Of a stretch of DNA of 64,000 nt, positions 35,371 to 47,665 are shown one piece after another. A program made the translations under genes and the position numbers. This stretch comes from Campylorhamphus procurvoides (taxonomy: Eukaryota; Chordata; Aves; Passeriformes; Dendrocolaptidae), in assembly GCA_013396655.1 (NCBI GenBank), contig WBMV01003157.1, positions 101,081 through 165,080 of the forward strand, read 5' to 3'. The notes below the pieces were generated by a model. It saw only the letters and a list, made by a program, of their open reading frames with translations, made no database searches and was not told where the DNA came from. Each line of letters begins with the position of its first letter. Positions within the stretch are counted from its first letter, which is position 1.

Positions 35371-36856
35371 TGGTTTTTGACCATTTATAATGCAATACTG
35401 CAGCAGTAGATAACGGCCTTGGTGTCTAATGTTTGTAGCTCAGTCCCATTCCCTATCTGTTGTCAATGTTTGTAATATCACTGATAGCTGTCACAGAGGG
35501 TGTGGCAGATTGCAGTTGCTAGTTATGTACAAACCTTTAGACCATTTTCTCACCTTTTTCCACTCTTCTTCTCTAAGTGCAGTTGAATTTTCCATGTTCT
35601 TCAGTGTGCCAAATAATGAAATGCTTTTACTGCTAATTTCACTAGCCTTTCAGAAGTTACAGTATTTGTGTGTTAATTCTGCTGCATACAGATTACTTGC
35701 TTTCTTGTTTAGTGATAATAATATTGTGTTTGCTAAGAAAAGAGGTACGAGTAGGTAGAGTGTATTGGTAGGAAGGAGCATTTTGTTTTCAAAATGCCAG
35801 GTAAAGGCTTTTAGAGAAATTTAACCTACTGATGATGCATTATAGAACTAGAGATTCATTTCATATTACTGAAGATATGAAAACATTATCAGAGGTATCA
35901 GTGAAGGTATTCTAATGCTTGCTTTTCCTAAAATCTGTTTGAAAGTAATTTCACGCAGTTATGAAAACCACTAGAGGAAGGTATCAGTATTTCATGAGTC
36001 TGTGTTGAGTCCTGTGCATGTGTTAAGTTCCAATTGCCCTCAAAAATCAAAACGGAGACTCACTAAATTTATATATTTCTGTGTAATATAAGTTCCTCTG
36101 ATCATGCAGTTGCAACTCTGCTCTCCTAAAACTTCCTATCTGACTTCAAAATTCTCCTAAGATTGCAGGAGAGGAACATGAGTGTTGCTTAATTCTTGGC
36201 CATAGTTTTCCTGACTGCATAAGAAATTTCCATCCACTGTATTTTGTTTGAGGATTCCAGGAATTCAGTCCTGAAAGTGGTGTCTTGAATCATAGACATC
36301 ACACCCCTTTGATGCTGTGATTTTTATATAAAAAAGTTATTGAGAAAGCTCTATTGGAGTGAGAAATGTGGCTTTCATTTGAAAAAGTGCTCCACTTTTG
36401 TGAAAGGTTTTGAGAGTCTTGACAATCTTAATCTTGACTGCAGTGTATTTTATCATAAACTTATATAAAGTCTACTTCATGTGTATTTTTTTAATAATTA
36501 ATGAGCTTAAATGGTCATGATAAAGACCCCAGCTGCATCAAAACCACAGAAGACAGAAACACTTTCACTCTGAATTGCTGTGTTTCCATTGTNAAAGGAT
36601 ATATATGTATATATAAAGTGTATATGGTCTATATGCGTGTAGACTGTGTATGAAGTATTTCTACTCCCTACCAAAGATTTGAGGTTCAGAAGTCTAGATT
36701 TAGATAATAATCATAAAAGCATGAGAGTTAACTGTGACTTGATAACACATCTTTTCAGTAATATTTAGCGTCCTGCTCAGTTTGTTGGATGTGCAGATTG
36801 TTTTGTGTTTTTCCAATCCACTGTTTTTTCTGATGGGCTTTCTTATTCTCTCATAG
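35367..36856 (+). other. UNC13B: 3' UTR or intron between giant exon and next canonical exon
   Basis: This is 1.5 kb of AT-rich sequence. It is either 3' untranslated or flanking sequence of a giant-exon isoform, or intron in the canonical isoform. It contains one undetermined base at 36593 and a TATA-type microsatellite just after it. The open frame at 35429-35758 shows no recognisable homology or splice sites and is not called. The tract ends at a TCTCATAG acceptor (36855-36856). Confidence 0.6.
36593..36650. repeat. Ambiguous base and TA/TG-rich microsatellite
   Basis: A single N at 36593 is followed by interrupted ATATAT/GTATATA/TATATG sequence to about 36650. This is intronic simple sequence with no other signal. 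Confidence 0.75.
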
Positions 36857-37183
36857 TCCTGCTGGCAGTAGTAGATATGGCTCCTCTTGTAATGTCAGCC
36901 AGGAAAGCTCTCACCTAAGTGAGCTGGAACATTCCCATGAAAGTGCTCATGCCTCTGAGCAAGAAGATGATCATCAGGAAAGGCAGTCTAACCATTCCCG
37001 CCACAGTTCGGGCAACTACCAGAAGGATGGTCAGGCATGGCTCAGGGAGCAAGAGGAGCCTCATGGCAAAGAAGAGGAGGAGAAGGTCTGCAAGACTGAG
37101 GAAGAACACACAGACCATCCTGCAGCTAAGTTAGCCCTGGAAGTTGAAAAGCCCAAGGATGTTGATGCAGAAGCCCCAGTGAG
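36857..37183 (+). CDS. UNC13B: UNC13B exon, [12 protein letters not shown]er/acidic linker
   Basis: This 327-nt exon (a multiple of three, phase 2 to phase 2) encodes (S)[19 protein letters not shown] His/Ser/Glu-rich stretch follows, with a run of Glu and a [14 protein letters not shown] segment. The recalled mammalian UNC13B reads [19 protein letters not shown] at this point, so identity is firm for the first third. The acidic remainder is poorly conserved in the family. The acceptor is TCATAG at 36851-36856 and the donor is GTGAG|GTAGGT. With exon 21995-22217 spliced directly to it, the junction reads AI-S-PAGSS, matching the canonical short-linker form (ubMunc13-2). Because its length is divisible by three it is itself skippable in frame. 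Confidence 0.93.
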
Positions 37184-39045
37184 GTAGGTGAAATTACTAC
37201 CAGATTATTTTCAGCTAGTTCAAAGAGGGTTCCTCTGTTTGCCATTTCGCTGAGGCAAATTATGTATGTTTTTCTTGCACCTTTCTTTGCCAACTAAGTT
37301 GATGTTGCTGATCTGTGAAACATCTGTTGTGCAGGACTAATTATTTATGGGACATTGACTAGGTTTAAGCTGTGTTTGCAGTGTATGTAAAGAGGAGCAC
37401 CAGCCTAGTACCTTGCAGCTCATTTGCTGTATTTTCTCTTTCTGGTTTGATGAACGTACTCTGGCCCAAAATAGCAGCTTCTGTTGCTCATGTGAGAACA
37501 AGTTTATGCAACCAAGAACTACATGTTGTCATGGTTAGATCTTCACTAGTTCCATTCTTGTGTAGCAGACTACCACCATTAGAGTTAAGTGTTTATGTAG
37601 TTGTAGGTTGTAGAATTACAGTATGAATAGACATGTCGCTCTGACTCACTGTGGCAGCTTTTCTTGTCCTTGTACTTTGGTTTTCCAAGCTGTCAACAGT
37701 ATTGAAAACAGACTTCAAAAGTCTTTCAGCTAAGTTTGGGGGTGTACTGGGTTTTGTTCAGGTTTTACAGCAATTTCAAATTTTTCTACTTAAATTTGGG
37801 AGTGACATTTTTCCTTGAGGTAATCAAGTCGTTGCAGACCCTAATGGGGATATGGTTATGCTTTCGTAAGTATGAAGAATTGCTTTAGTCTGGTGCAGCT
37901 AGATCTATGGAAAGATGTCTGCCTGTCTCTACCCTGTGGAGGGTACAGCTGGTGTCACTGTGCTTGTATGATAGAATTAACCACAGGAGTTCATGTGTAG
38001 GCAAGCCTTACGCTGAAGATGAAAAAAGGAAAACAAGACTAGAAAAAGTGTTAAACTGTTTTTAAACTCTGACTCACTTTCCTCTTCTCCTTACAGAGCA
38101 GCAGGAGTCTTGTCCCAGAATGGCTGGCCTATATTTGTTCACAGGGAAGGTTATTCACATAGTCTGTTTCAGGCTAATTTAAGCATCTAACTTGGATGCT
38201 CCTACATCACTGGCGCCCTTTCTCTTCACTCTCTGGCAGTGCTCTCCTGTCTCCATGGAGTATGCATGGAATTGAGCTCTGAGCACTGATCCTTGGAGCT
38301 GCACTTGAGCTAGATGTGTAGCATTGGATGTGTGTTTCTCTCAGCCATGGGGTTGTTTTGTGCTGTCGGCAGCATGGCCGTGGGTGCTTTGCAGGCAGGA
38401 AAAAGATGTTTGTTTTGGTGATTTACACCTCAGCAACATACAAAAGCAGGAATGCCATCAAAAGCCCAAGGTATGGTGAGGTTAGGGAGTGCAGCTGTGC
38501 TGTGGGGCACTGAGGTGGAGCTTGCTGACAGATGCACCTCTTGAAAACCTGACAAAGTGACGAAGGTTCAGCAGAGGACATGGCTGAGCCCTGTTGCCAG
38601 TGTTTCCGCTGAAGAGGGGCTGTAAATTTATAGCAATAGGAGTGAATAGGAAGGGGCAGTGGTCAGAAGGGACCTGCAACGGGTGTGGGAATGTTAAATC
38701 TCCCATCTATGTCTTTGTGTGTGCAATTATGATACCAGTGTGTTGCACTGGCCTTGTCAGGCGTCTTGGACTGATTTCTTTGTGTTCTCTCAAGCATCAT
38801 ATTACTCCTGCGTCTGGATTCTGTATGACTTACATTTTTCAGCTCATCAGTTTCCAAGACAGTTCCTGTGTATAAGGAGACCTTTAGCCTCTGACTTCCC
38901 AGAGCATGTGCAGGGCTGTGTTGACTGGAGCCTGTTGGTTCCTTCAGCTTCCAAAGCTGAAGCTGTGATTTCACCATGTTGTTTAATCTTTAATGCTACA
39001 GGTAAGTGTTTTTCATAAAGTGATTTTCTGTTTCTTGCTTTTAAG
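37184..39045 (+). other. UNC13B: UNC13B intron, about 1.9 kb
   Basis: This intron lies between the Ser/acidic linker exon and the calmodulin-motif exon. It ends in a T-rich tract and TTTTAAG at 39045. Several overlapping open frames on both strands at 38328-39018 lack splice context and family resemblance, and I treat them as chance. Confidence 0.75.
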
Positions 39046-39136
39046 CTACCATGGTGACAACGAGCCACCGCCATTTCCTCCAGCAAGAGCCCACTGGATT
39101 AGAGCCATTAACAAAGTTCGACTGCAGCTTCAAGAG
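39046..39136 (+). CDS. UNC13B: UNC13B exon with the calmodulin-binding helix
   Basis: This 91-nt exon encodes (S)YHGDNEPPPFPPARAHW followed by IRAINKVRLQLQE. It corresponds to ARAHWIRAVTKVRLQLQE in the recalled mammalian UNC13B, and to the calmodulin-recruitment motif of UNC13A (ANWLRAFNKVRMQLQE). The anchor Trp (TGG, 39095-39097) followed by Ile at +4 and Val at +7 gives the hydrophobic 1-5-8 pattern. In this family, Ca2+/calmodulin binding here enhances priming and short-term plasticity. The fourth anchor of the motif lies in the next exon, outside this window. It starts in phase 2 (AG + C = Ser) and ends in phase 0 at CAAGAG|GTAGGA. The N-terminal dozen residues are not conserved with mammals. 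Confidence 0.95.
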
Positions 39137-40489
39137 GTAGGATGGAGTCTTGCTTTGCCCTTTTTCTGAGCTACTGGGGTTTCTTTTCTTCTTCAGTGTA
39201 AGATATCTCTTACATTTTTGATGTTTTGCAGTCAAAAATTTCATGAGATATATGGCATAGGACTGCAGCTTGTTGTGATGGTCTTAGAGTTGTCTAATTC
39301 TACCAAACATTTTTAACATCACTATGTGGAACTAGAGATGAAAATCAGAAAAGGTGCAGAAGCAGAGAAGTTAGCTCTGAATTTGTAAATAGTAATAAGT
39401 ATGTCTGGGGTTAAATGGTTTGTGTTAAACTGTTTCAAATGAAGACTTTTTCTCAAGGCAACATGAGGATAGCTTGCTAGCTTAGTAGGAGTTATCTCTA
39501 TTATTTTTCATGTGAAAATGTTCCTTGGGAAACTTTGCATCAAATATTTTTATATATACTAATTGAAAGTGGGTGTATAATAAGGCTTGGTATTTCCATC
39601 TCGTGAAAGTAAGTTTTAAAAATAAATAGTCTCAATTTGAGAAGTCAAAAGGAAAAGGTTGTGACATTTTCTATAACAGTATAAACATTCTTGTTTTAGA
39701 AAACAGTGCTCAAGAACCAAAAAATTGGGCTTTTAAAAAAAAATTCTTATGCTTTCATCCATCTCTATGCGCACAGAAAGATAACATATGGTGTTCATGT
39801 TCTGTAGATGATAAACTTTTGCCTACTACCCTAAGTGCAGAGTTAATATATTTCATCTAGAAAAACTGCATATTTGTAGAGATGCCTTGTTTTGTTTTTC
39901 TAAGAAATTATTTTACAGTATCTGTCACTATCAGGACTTTTCTTTCTCTTCTGGATTTGTTGCAAATTTTCAAGAAAGTGATTGTTGTTGTTTTGCATCT
40001 GTGGAGGCGAAATAGTTTTTCCTTTGCCTTATCTGGAGTGTAAATGCTTTTCCATCTAACAACTACTTTTTAGCAGAAAGAATTTGGATCGAAACTGTCA
40101 GCATGACATGCAAAGTGAAATTTAAGAACACCATTATTATCTAAGAAGAAATGGAACTTTTGCTGTAATTTTGTAGAGTATGCAAGCAAAACAGTTTAGT
40201 TCCGTGCCTTATGGAAAACAAGTGCACAAACATACTAGAAGGGACAATAGGTGGAACACTATCTCTCCCTGGTATGTCTCTGTTTTGAGAGTGTAGAAGG
40301 TCCATGAGGTGGTTCAGAATAATTCTGTGATTCTGCTGAATTGGAAGTAGGACATGTTTTAGGATGCTGTTTCTGAAATAGCAATTTAGTTATGATAGCA
40401 AAATGTAATTATTTGATTTGCCTTGACCACTGCTAAAAATTACCGATGCAAATTCCCTTAAAACAAAAAACGTGGGAAATGGAGCTTTC

Positions 40490-41060
40490 CAGGAGCCTGC
40501 TCCAGGGTTTAACTGCCTTTACTGTACAAAGACTTTTTTCTAACTTATGCTCTAGGTCTCTCCTGTGCCATTTATAAATCCCTTTCTCTTGATGAGAACA
40601 AGGAATACTGGAATGGAAATGGGCTGCTGCAAAATCAGGACAAAACCCTACTCACTCGACTCATATTCACTAGATGACCCTTTTCCTTTTAGCCTTTTCT
40701 TACCTGTTTTTTTCAGCACTCCTTAATCAGCCTGTCTTTTTTTAGTTCTCCCTCGTACTCCTTTGTTTTTCTTGAGTGTAGTATCCAAAGCCGAATGTGG
40801 AAACCCAGCCGAGAGCCTGATTGTGCACTACAGAGCAACAGAGTCTTTGTTCTCCTGTCTGTGATCCTGATATCCCAAGACATACCAGCTGTCCTGCTGT
40901 GATGGTGCTTTTCTTATCACAGGCTATCACTGATGCATAGTTAACCTTTTATACTTTCCAGAGCTGAGGTTCCTTCTGAAAAAGGTCTTTGTTAGTTCCC
41001 TAGCCTATATTTATGCTGAATTACCACTGAATATGGCTTTGCAATTGTTCTTAATAGATT
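40490..41060 (-). mobile_element. Probable ancient antisense CR1-like LINE remnant
   Basis: Several blocks in order resemble the antisense of old CR1 3' regions. These are the GCTCCAGGGTTTAACTGCC block, the CTTACCTG block, a degraded AAGCCGAATGTGGAAACCC block, the GAGCCTGATTGTGCACTAC block and the ATCCCAAGACATACC block. Divergence is high and the edges are uncertain. The call rests on recalled consensus order, not on an alignment. Confidence 0.45.
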
Positions 41061-44000
41061 TTTTTTTTCATTTCTTGGGCACTTTGCTGACTGTCTCTTC
41101 CTCATCTTTTGTGTGCACAAATCATTCAAGTTGTATGTGACAGAGCTGTGTGGTACCCAGGCTGCTGGGCTGTGTGCTACCAGAGTTGCCTGAAGGACCT
41201 TGCTTGGTACATTCTTTGAGCTTGGCTGCCATAATTTCTTTTCCCAGTGTGCTTGAATCAGCTTTAACAGCTTCACCCAGATCTCAGGATAACAAAACTT
41301 CTACTATTCTGTTCTTACCCCTTAGACTAATTTACCTTGTCATAATAGGAAGTTAAATGCATTTGACACAGTTCATGAAACTATGCTTACAGTTATTTCT
41401 CTTCTTTTTATGTGCTAGAAGATTTGCAAATAATTTGATTATTTGTTCCAGTCTTCAATCCCCAGGGAACTGGTGTGTGTGTATGCCAAGTTAGTGCTTT
41501 CATAATTATTCAAGTCCTCCTCAGTATTTTTTAAGCATAAATACTTGTTTTGCCCTTTTCAAATCTTCAAGTGCATTGCCTGTTTTTCAAGTTCTCAGTG
41601 CTTAGTGTCAGTGTTGCAACCTAGAACCTGCAGATGAAGATTTATTAGGGCCAGCTGACTCAACAAACAGATAAGGCAGTTATTTCTTTCAAATTTGTTT
41701 TCCTTTACTGCAGCCTATTTTTTATAACTTTCTAAACTTCTTTCCTTAACACCCCCCAACAAACCAATATTAATTCTGTCAGCTGCCTGCCTGCATTTGT
41801 CCCTGTTGGTGAAGACCTGAATCAATTAAGGCTTCAAATGTTCAAGCTTTCTTAATGCCACATGATGATAGCTTTGTCTTCCTATGAGTAGCATCCATCA
41901 TTTATTTGTCATATTGTGTGTTCACTGCTAGGTGTTTAATTTTGTGCTTCATCCTTTTGATTTCTTCCCTGTGCAATCATTCTTGTCCTTAAAAACTTCC
42001 TCAAGAAGAGAGTTTCAGCCCTTCTAGGAGGGGAACAGATTTCTCAATATATGTGCTGTGCCCCTGCACTGGGACAGCTTGAGATTTTTGTCTGTTCTTG
42101 CTGTTTTGTGGACCATTAACAGTTAACAGCTTCCTGAACAGCCTGGTCCTTTAACCCTTTTTCTCATGAGCTCTATACAGATTTTCTGAGTTTTTATTAG
42201 CTTGTGTTCTTGAATTACAAAGTGTTTTCTACCTTGTCTAATTCCTCTCCTTCCAAGGTATCAGGAAGACAGTCACAGTTTCCTCAGATGTATTTGCATC
42301 CTGGTTTCATTCTGTATGTTTGCTCAAATCTAGAAGAGCATCTCTGCTAGTTGCTTTCTGCACCTTGTGCGTCACCAGCTTGTTCCCACATGTTGTTTGA
42401 AAATCAGTGGTACAAATACAGGCTTACAGATAAGGATCAGGATTGCTGTCACAGTAGTCTAACCAGGTGATTCTATTGGCCTCTGTTGGTAAAAGATTAT
42501 ATCTCATTTCTCTGGTCATCCTATTAACATCCTTCCATCTTCTCTCATTACCTAGAAGCTTTCAAGAGGACTATCATTTTTTGTTCCAGCACTTCAGAGC
42601 AGGTGGTTATGTCCTTAATGTTCAAAGTGATCCCTCCAGCACATTTCTGTGTATCTCTTTCTCAATATGCCATATCATTTCATGACTACACATGAAGCTC
42701 CAGCTCACGCATCTGAATGGCTGGATTCCTCTCACACGGACTCTTAATTGTTAATGATCTGGCTGAAATTTGAAAGAAAAGAAGGAAAAAAAAGAAAGAC
42801 ATCCAAGAAGTTTCCATATGTGATGTGATTATAAATCCCCTGAGCAATTCGGCCTCCTACCTGGGAAGAGATTAATATTCATGTGAATAATGTACATGCA
42901 TCCTACATCCTGACCGTGAGTCAGAAAAATGTAGTATTTTAATTAAGACTTGACAGTTATAAAATGGCACAGAAATTTGTAACTGTGCATCTTAAAAAAA
43001 AAGCTTTGTTGTAGCATGCATGTTTTGTTCTTCACTTCTGCTGTTTTTCTTGTTCTCTTTTCTCTGTGAAGAGGAAACTCAATTATGCCAGAATCAACTA
43101 GGGTTTTCAGCCCTGCGAGGAATGACTCAGTACTCCTCACCTTCACACTTAGAACTTTGTCTACAAAGAGGGGTTAATTGATAGCTCGTCTGCTGCAGTC
43201 CCTCAGGGGGAGCTTCTTTTCTAGAAGAACAAATATGTAGCTATTGCATCTTCAACTTACAGCCCTCTGTAACTGAAATAGCCTCCAGCTAGGGGCACGG
43301 TTGTGTGACTTTTAAAATTACACAAATTTCAATCTGACTTTTGTACAACAGAAGAATTGGCAGAAGCAAAAATTAAGTCAAATCATCAAATTACTTCTCT
43401 TAGCAATTCTTTCAAGTGTATTTAAATGTTAGGAGAGGGTGTGGGGTCTTGGATTTTCTCCACTTATATTGAATTAGTTTATGGGGGGAAAAAGTCTTAT
43501 GCGTAATTTTTCTCTTTTATGTCAGCAGATTAAATTCATCAATTGACTTATTTTCATTTCAAAACCAAAGCAACTGGAGCATTGTTTCTTCATTTTTTTA
43601 ATAAATGCCATTTATACCAAATTATTTTGATTTAATCTTTGTCTTTCCCTGTTAAATGTCAATAGTCTGGTTTTTTGACTGATACATAACTAGGTCACGT
43701 ACTGAGATGGCAGATGCAGTTCATGACATGTTTTCTGGAATATGGTGATCACCTGTGGTCAGGGGGACTAAATGGATGTTCGTCTTTACTCTTACAGGTA
43801 CCCAGTCATATCTTCAGTCTGATTTTCCCATGTCCCATAGCTGCACAGTCAGCACTTCTGATCAAGCACCTGCAAATATTTAAGAACCGTCAGAGCCTCA
43901 CTGTTAAAAGCCCTGGTTCACAGAGGGTGTTGTATTGGTGATTTTGGAGTGAGAAGCCCTATTTTTTGATCTTGACAAAGCAAGCCGTTGGTGCAAAGCA

Positions 44001-47000
44001 GTGCTATTCCTTTCTTAAGTAGAAGTGGGGTGCCCTGAAGGGTCCTTTTCTGGACTTCCACTACTAGTGAAGAGACCAGCAGGACATTACCTGTGCCAGT
44101 TTTGGTTGCAGGTTTGATTGTAAGTTATCTGCCTGTCCCCATGTGAATAAACTCGACCTGTGAATCCAGGCCCTCTCCTTCGTAAAACCATGGGCTATTC
44201 ACCAGCCCACGTAGCAAGTGGACTGTTTTGGGCCAGTCACCAAAAGACTAGAAACTCTCCCTTTCCACCTCTCATGGACTTTGCAGTCCATGCAAGAGTT
44301 TACTTTCAGCATTTTATTTCCCTTAAGCTTTGTTGCCTAGGTGTCTTTTTATCAGTCCCGTGAAGATGAGTAAGCTCTGCATTTCCAAAGCCTCCCACAC
44401 AGTGGCAAAGAAGCAAACTGAAGCACTGCGACTCTAACATTAGAGTTACTGGAAACCTCTCTCTATACAGAAAAAACTACATTTTCAGTTAAATGTCTTC
44501 CTTCTTTTCTACCTGATGATTTAAGAAGGTTATCTTTAACCTCCACCAAAATACCAGCATTTCTGGTCGAATGCCATAGGGATCAGTGGTGATGAGGATC
44601 TGTAGAACACCCTTGTGGTCAAGAACTTTCTGTTCCTCCCCTTGAGCAGGGGTGGTGTTGGTGAGGCACTATCCAAGGCACATTGGCAGCTGTACAGCAT
44701 TGTCTGGTGTTAGGTGGCTGTGCTCACAATAGCAGTCAAATGTTTTCTGCATATCTTACCTATAAAGGGCATGTGCAGCTTTCAGATCTCTTAGGGATTG
44801 CACAACAATAGTTATTTAGAAAGCATATAAATACAAAAGTAGTGGGGACTGTCCCCCCATGGCGTGATTGTGATTCTCTATGTCAGTCTGAGTTTGCAGG
44901 CTGGCAAGTCTTGTGAAACTCCCCAAAGCCCCTTTATGGCTTTCCCAAGGCAGCTTTTAGTGTTGGGCGATTCTCTGGTGCTTGAACAACCTGTGCCTGT
45001 TGTTTCCTCTCTGTGAGGGAAGGTTCAGGTGACGCTCTGTACTCAGAGGAAAAGCTGCGTTCTCCGAGTGTCTTAAATATGATACCCACATATTCTCATC
45101 TGCTTGGAATAAAATGCATCTCTGTTTATCCTTTCTGAGATTCCCTGAGACCTACTACCATTTTTAACCTGCTTTGCAATGAATGGTAACAGCTGCATTA
45201 CAGTAGAGGTAATTATTTGTGTGTACACACAAGAAAATAGCCCTATGTCTTCATTAGCTGCAGTTGTGATTTTTGAGTAGCTTTTTGATAACCTTATCTC
45301 CAGTGAAAAAAAATCAGCAGGCTTTCCCCTTTTAGAGTAGTTAAGATAAATGCTCTCCTGTGGAGCAATGTGCTGGTCAGAAAAGCTTTTTATAATGACT
45401 GCAGCAGGTAGGAGCCTGTTCAATTGCTAACATGATTTTCTGCAACCTTCTCTGGACATACCAACATACTGACAGTCAACTTCTATTAATCTCTGATAAA
45501 AGCCAGTTTTTGTGTTGATCTGTATTCCCTGGCACATAGGACATCTGTGCCCTCCAGTGACAACAAAGTTCCTTCATATGTTTCTGTTGCTGGTTAGAAA
45601 AAAACCAAACTCAAGGGATTTTTCCTTCTCTATTTTGTATTGTAACTTCTACACATCTATAAGTCAAAATTCTTTTGAAGCCTTTGAGTGGGAATTCAAG
45701 TGTAATTTACTTTTCTTCAAAAGTTTATTCCAGTGATTTTCTTAAAAAGAAAGGGAAGGTTTTTGTTCAACATCTGGCATATAGTTTACAAAGATGAGGT
45801 GTGCCACAATCAGGGACATCTCTTATTTTGTGTCAATACTGCATGTTCAAGTAATCCAGTTTGTCTGAACTCTGCTTCTCTTCTCTGACCTGTAAGGTCA
45901 TAATGGCAGTACTGGGGTGGTTGTGAATAGACTGCCTTTATACCTATTAATTTTTTTAAGCTATATATGTCTATAATAAGGGAGGAGTAGGACTCTTGTT
46001 CCTCATCTAAACTGAGCAACACTGACATTTTAGCCTGTGCTTCTCACAGTTGAGAAAAGTGCATAAAAAATAAAAGTGCATTGACTTGCTAAGCTGTAAC
46101 ACTCCTCCAGGGAATGCTTCTTCCTGCACTCCCTCACATATTTGGACATCCTAGATCAGAGAAATATTCTCATTCAAATTCATCATAGTCCTGTAAAGCA
46201 GATTTTGATTCTGACAACTTGGTGCTTTCTGAAGGAAAAGGTATCTTAATCTTCTTCCTTCCTCTCAATGGAACTGTAACTGCTGACCAGAGAGCAAGTT
46301 GTAGGCAGCAGCAGTGGGTTGGTGATGTGGATAAATGACCTCTGTCTTGTACAATTCCTAGATTTCTAACTAGACTACATATCCAGAATTGCTGCCTTTT
46401 CTTCTCTGGAGACATTTTTCTTAGACTATCTAGTCACAGCAATTTCTGTGGTGGCTTTCTTCAGAGGTGGCTTGAGCTTTGCAGGCTGAAGGAACTTTGT
46501 GCACACAGTTCATCCCTCTGAACCAGGATGAACCTCCAGTGGGCTCTTTTCCCTTGTCTCATGCTCCCCCGCTCACATTCACATTTATACCAAGACTCTT
46601 CCAAAAACCTTCTTGATCAAGGGATTGTCTTTTCTCAGGACTGGCTGTAGCAGTGATGCTACAAATGGAACACAGATCTGTTTGAAGAGTGGACCTAGTC
46701 CTCTAAATAGAGTATGTCAAAGGCTGTAGAAGAACACTGAAAATGATGGACAACCATTGCCACATTATGCAAAACTCTTTTCTTTGCACCTTGTTTTGGG
46801 GGTATAATGGCAGATAGAATTACAGCATAATGGTCTGGTGCTAGAGGTTGTATCTGATTTGGAATGGGGCACAGAAACCCGTGGTGTCCTGATCCTCAGC
46901 ATGACAGTCACACGTGGTGCTCATCAGTGAAAATTGAGAGAATTTCATCTGGCACTGGAGTAAGTCAGTTGCCTCTGCTCAGAATAGGGGTGCAATGGTA

Positions 47001-47665
47001 GAGGTGGGTGGGGGGACTCCTACCTGCCACATACGCAGCCCTTAAAAATAGCAGTGGCTGTTGGGAGAGCCAGACTTCACACTCTTATTTTTAAGGATCT
47101 GTGTGGGAGGAAGGGATATTTCCCAGTGCTGTATATTACTGAAGCAATCTGTACAAGAAATGCTGCACCAGAGAGATAGCAGTGGGCTTCAGCTTACAAA
47201 GCACAAGAGTTGGGGAAAAGATGAGCTAACCAGCACTGGCTGAGAGCATCATAAATGAAGCATTAACTATTTGTGCAAAGTTAGCAAACACTTTGAATAA
47301 CAACAGAGCTTCATAGAAAAAGGCAGTAAGTCAGAAAAAGGGGGTTAGTACATGACAAGTTTTTTCTTTAGTGTTGCTTTTTTTTCCACTTGTTTCTTGT
47401 TTTCCAAGCTGCATGGTTATACAACTTGTTTAGATGTAGGGCAAGGTTCCCTTTCGTGATTCTGAGCTAATTTTTGGAGTCATGTAAAAGTGGGTTTAAC
47501 TGGAATCTTCTAGTGCTGTGCATCCAGACTTAAATAAGGTGATTAATTTTGTTTCTCCTCTTTGAAAAGTGGCATTTTTAAATAAAAAAGCTGTTAATAA
47601 TGGTTACTATAATGTCTGAAAAAAAGAGTACTCCAGTTCTGGAAGGGAGTATGTAGTATGCAAAA

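Noticed and set aside
35429..35758. 109-codon + strand ORF just after the giant exon stop
   Set aside because: No acceptor or donor in a usable phase and no resemblance to UNC13B; likely chance in 3' UTR or intron.
40300..40345. AATTCTGTGATTCTG, resembling a CR1 3' tail
   Set aside because: Only about 15 bases match and the preceding sequence does not follow the CR1 3' consensus.
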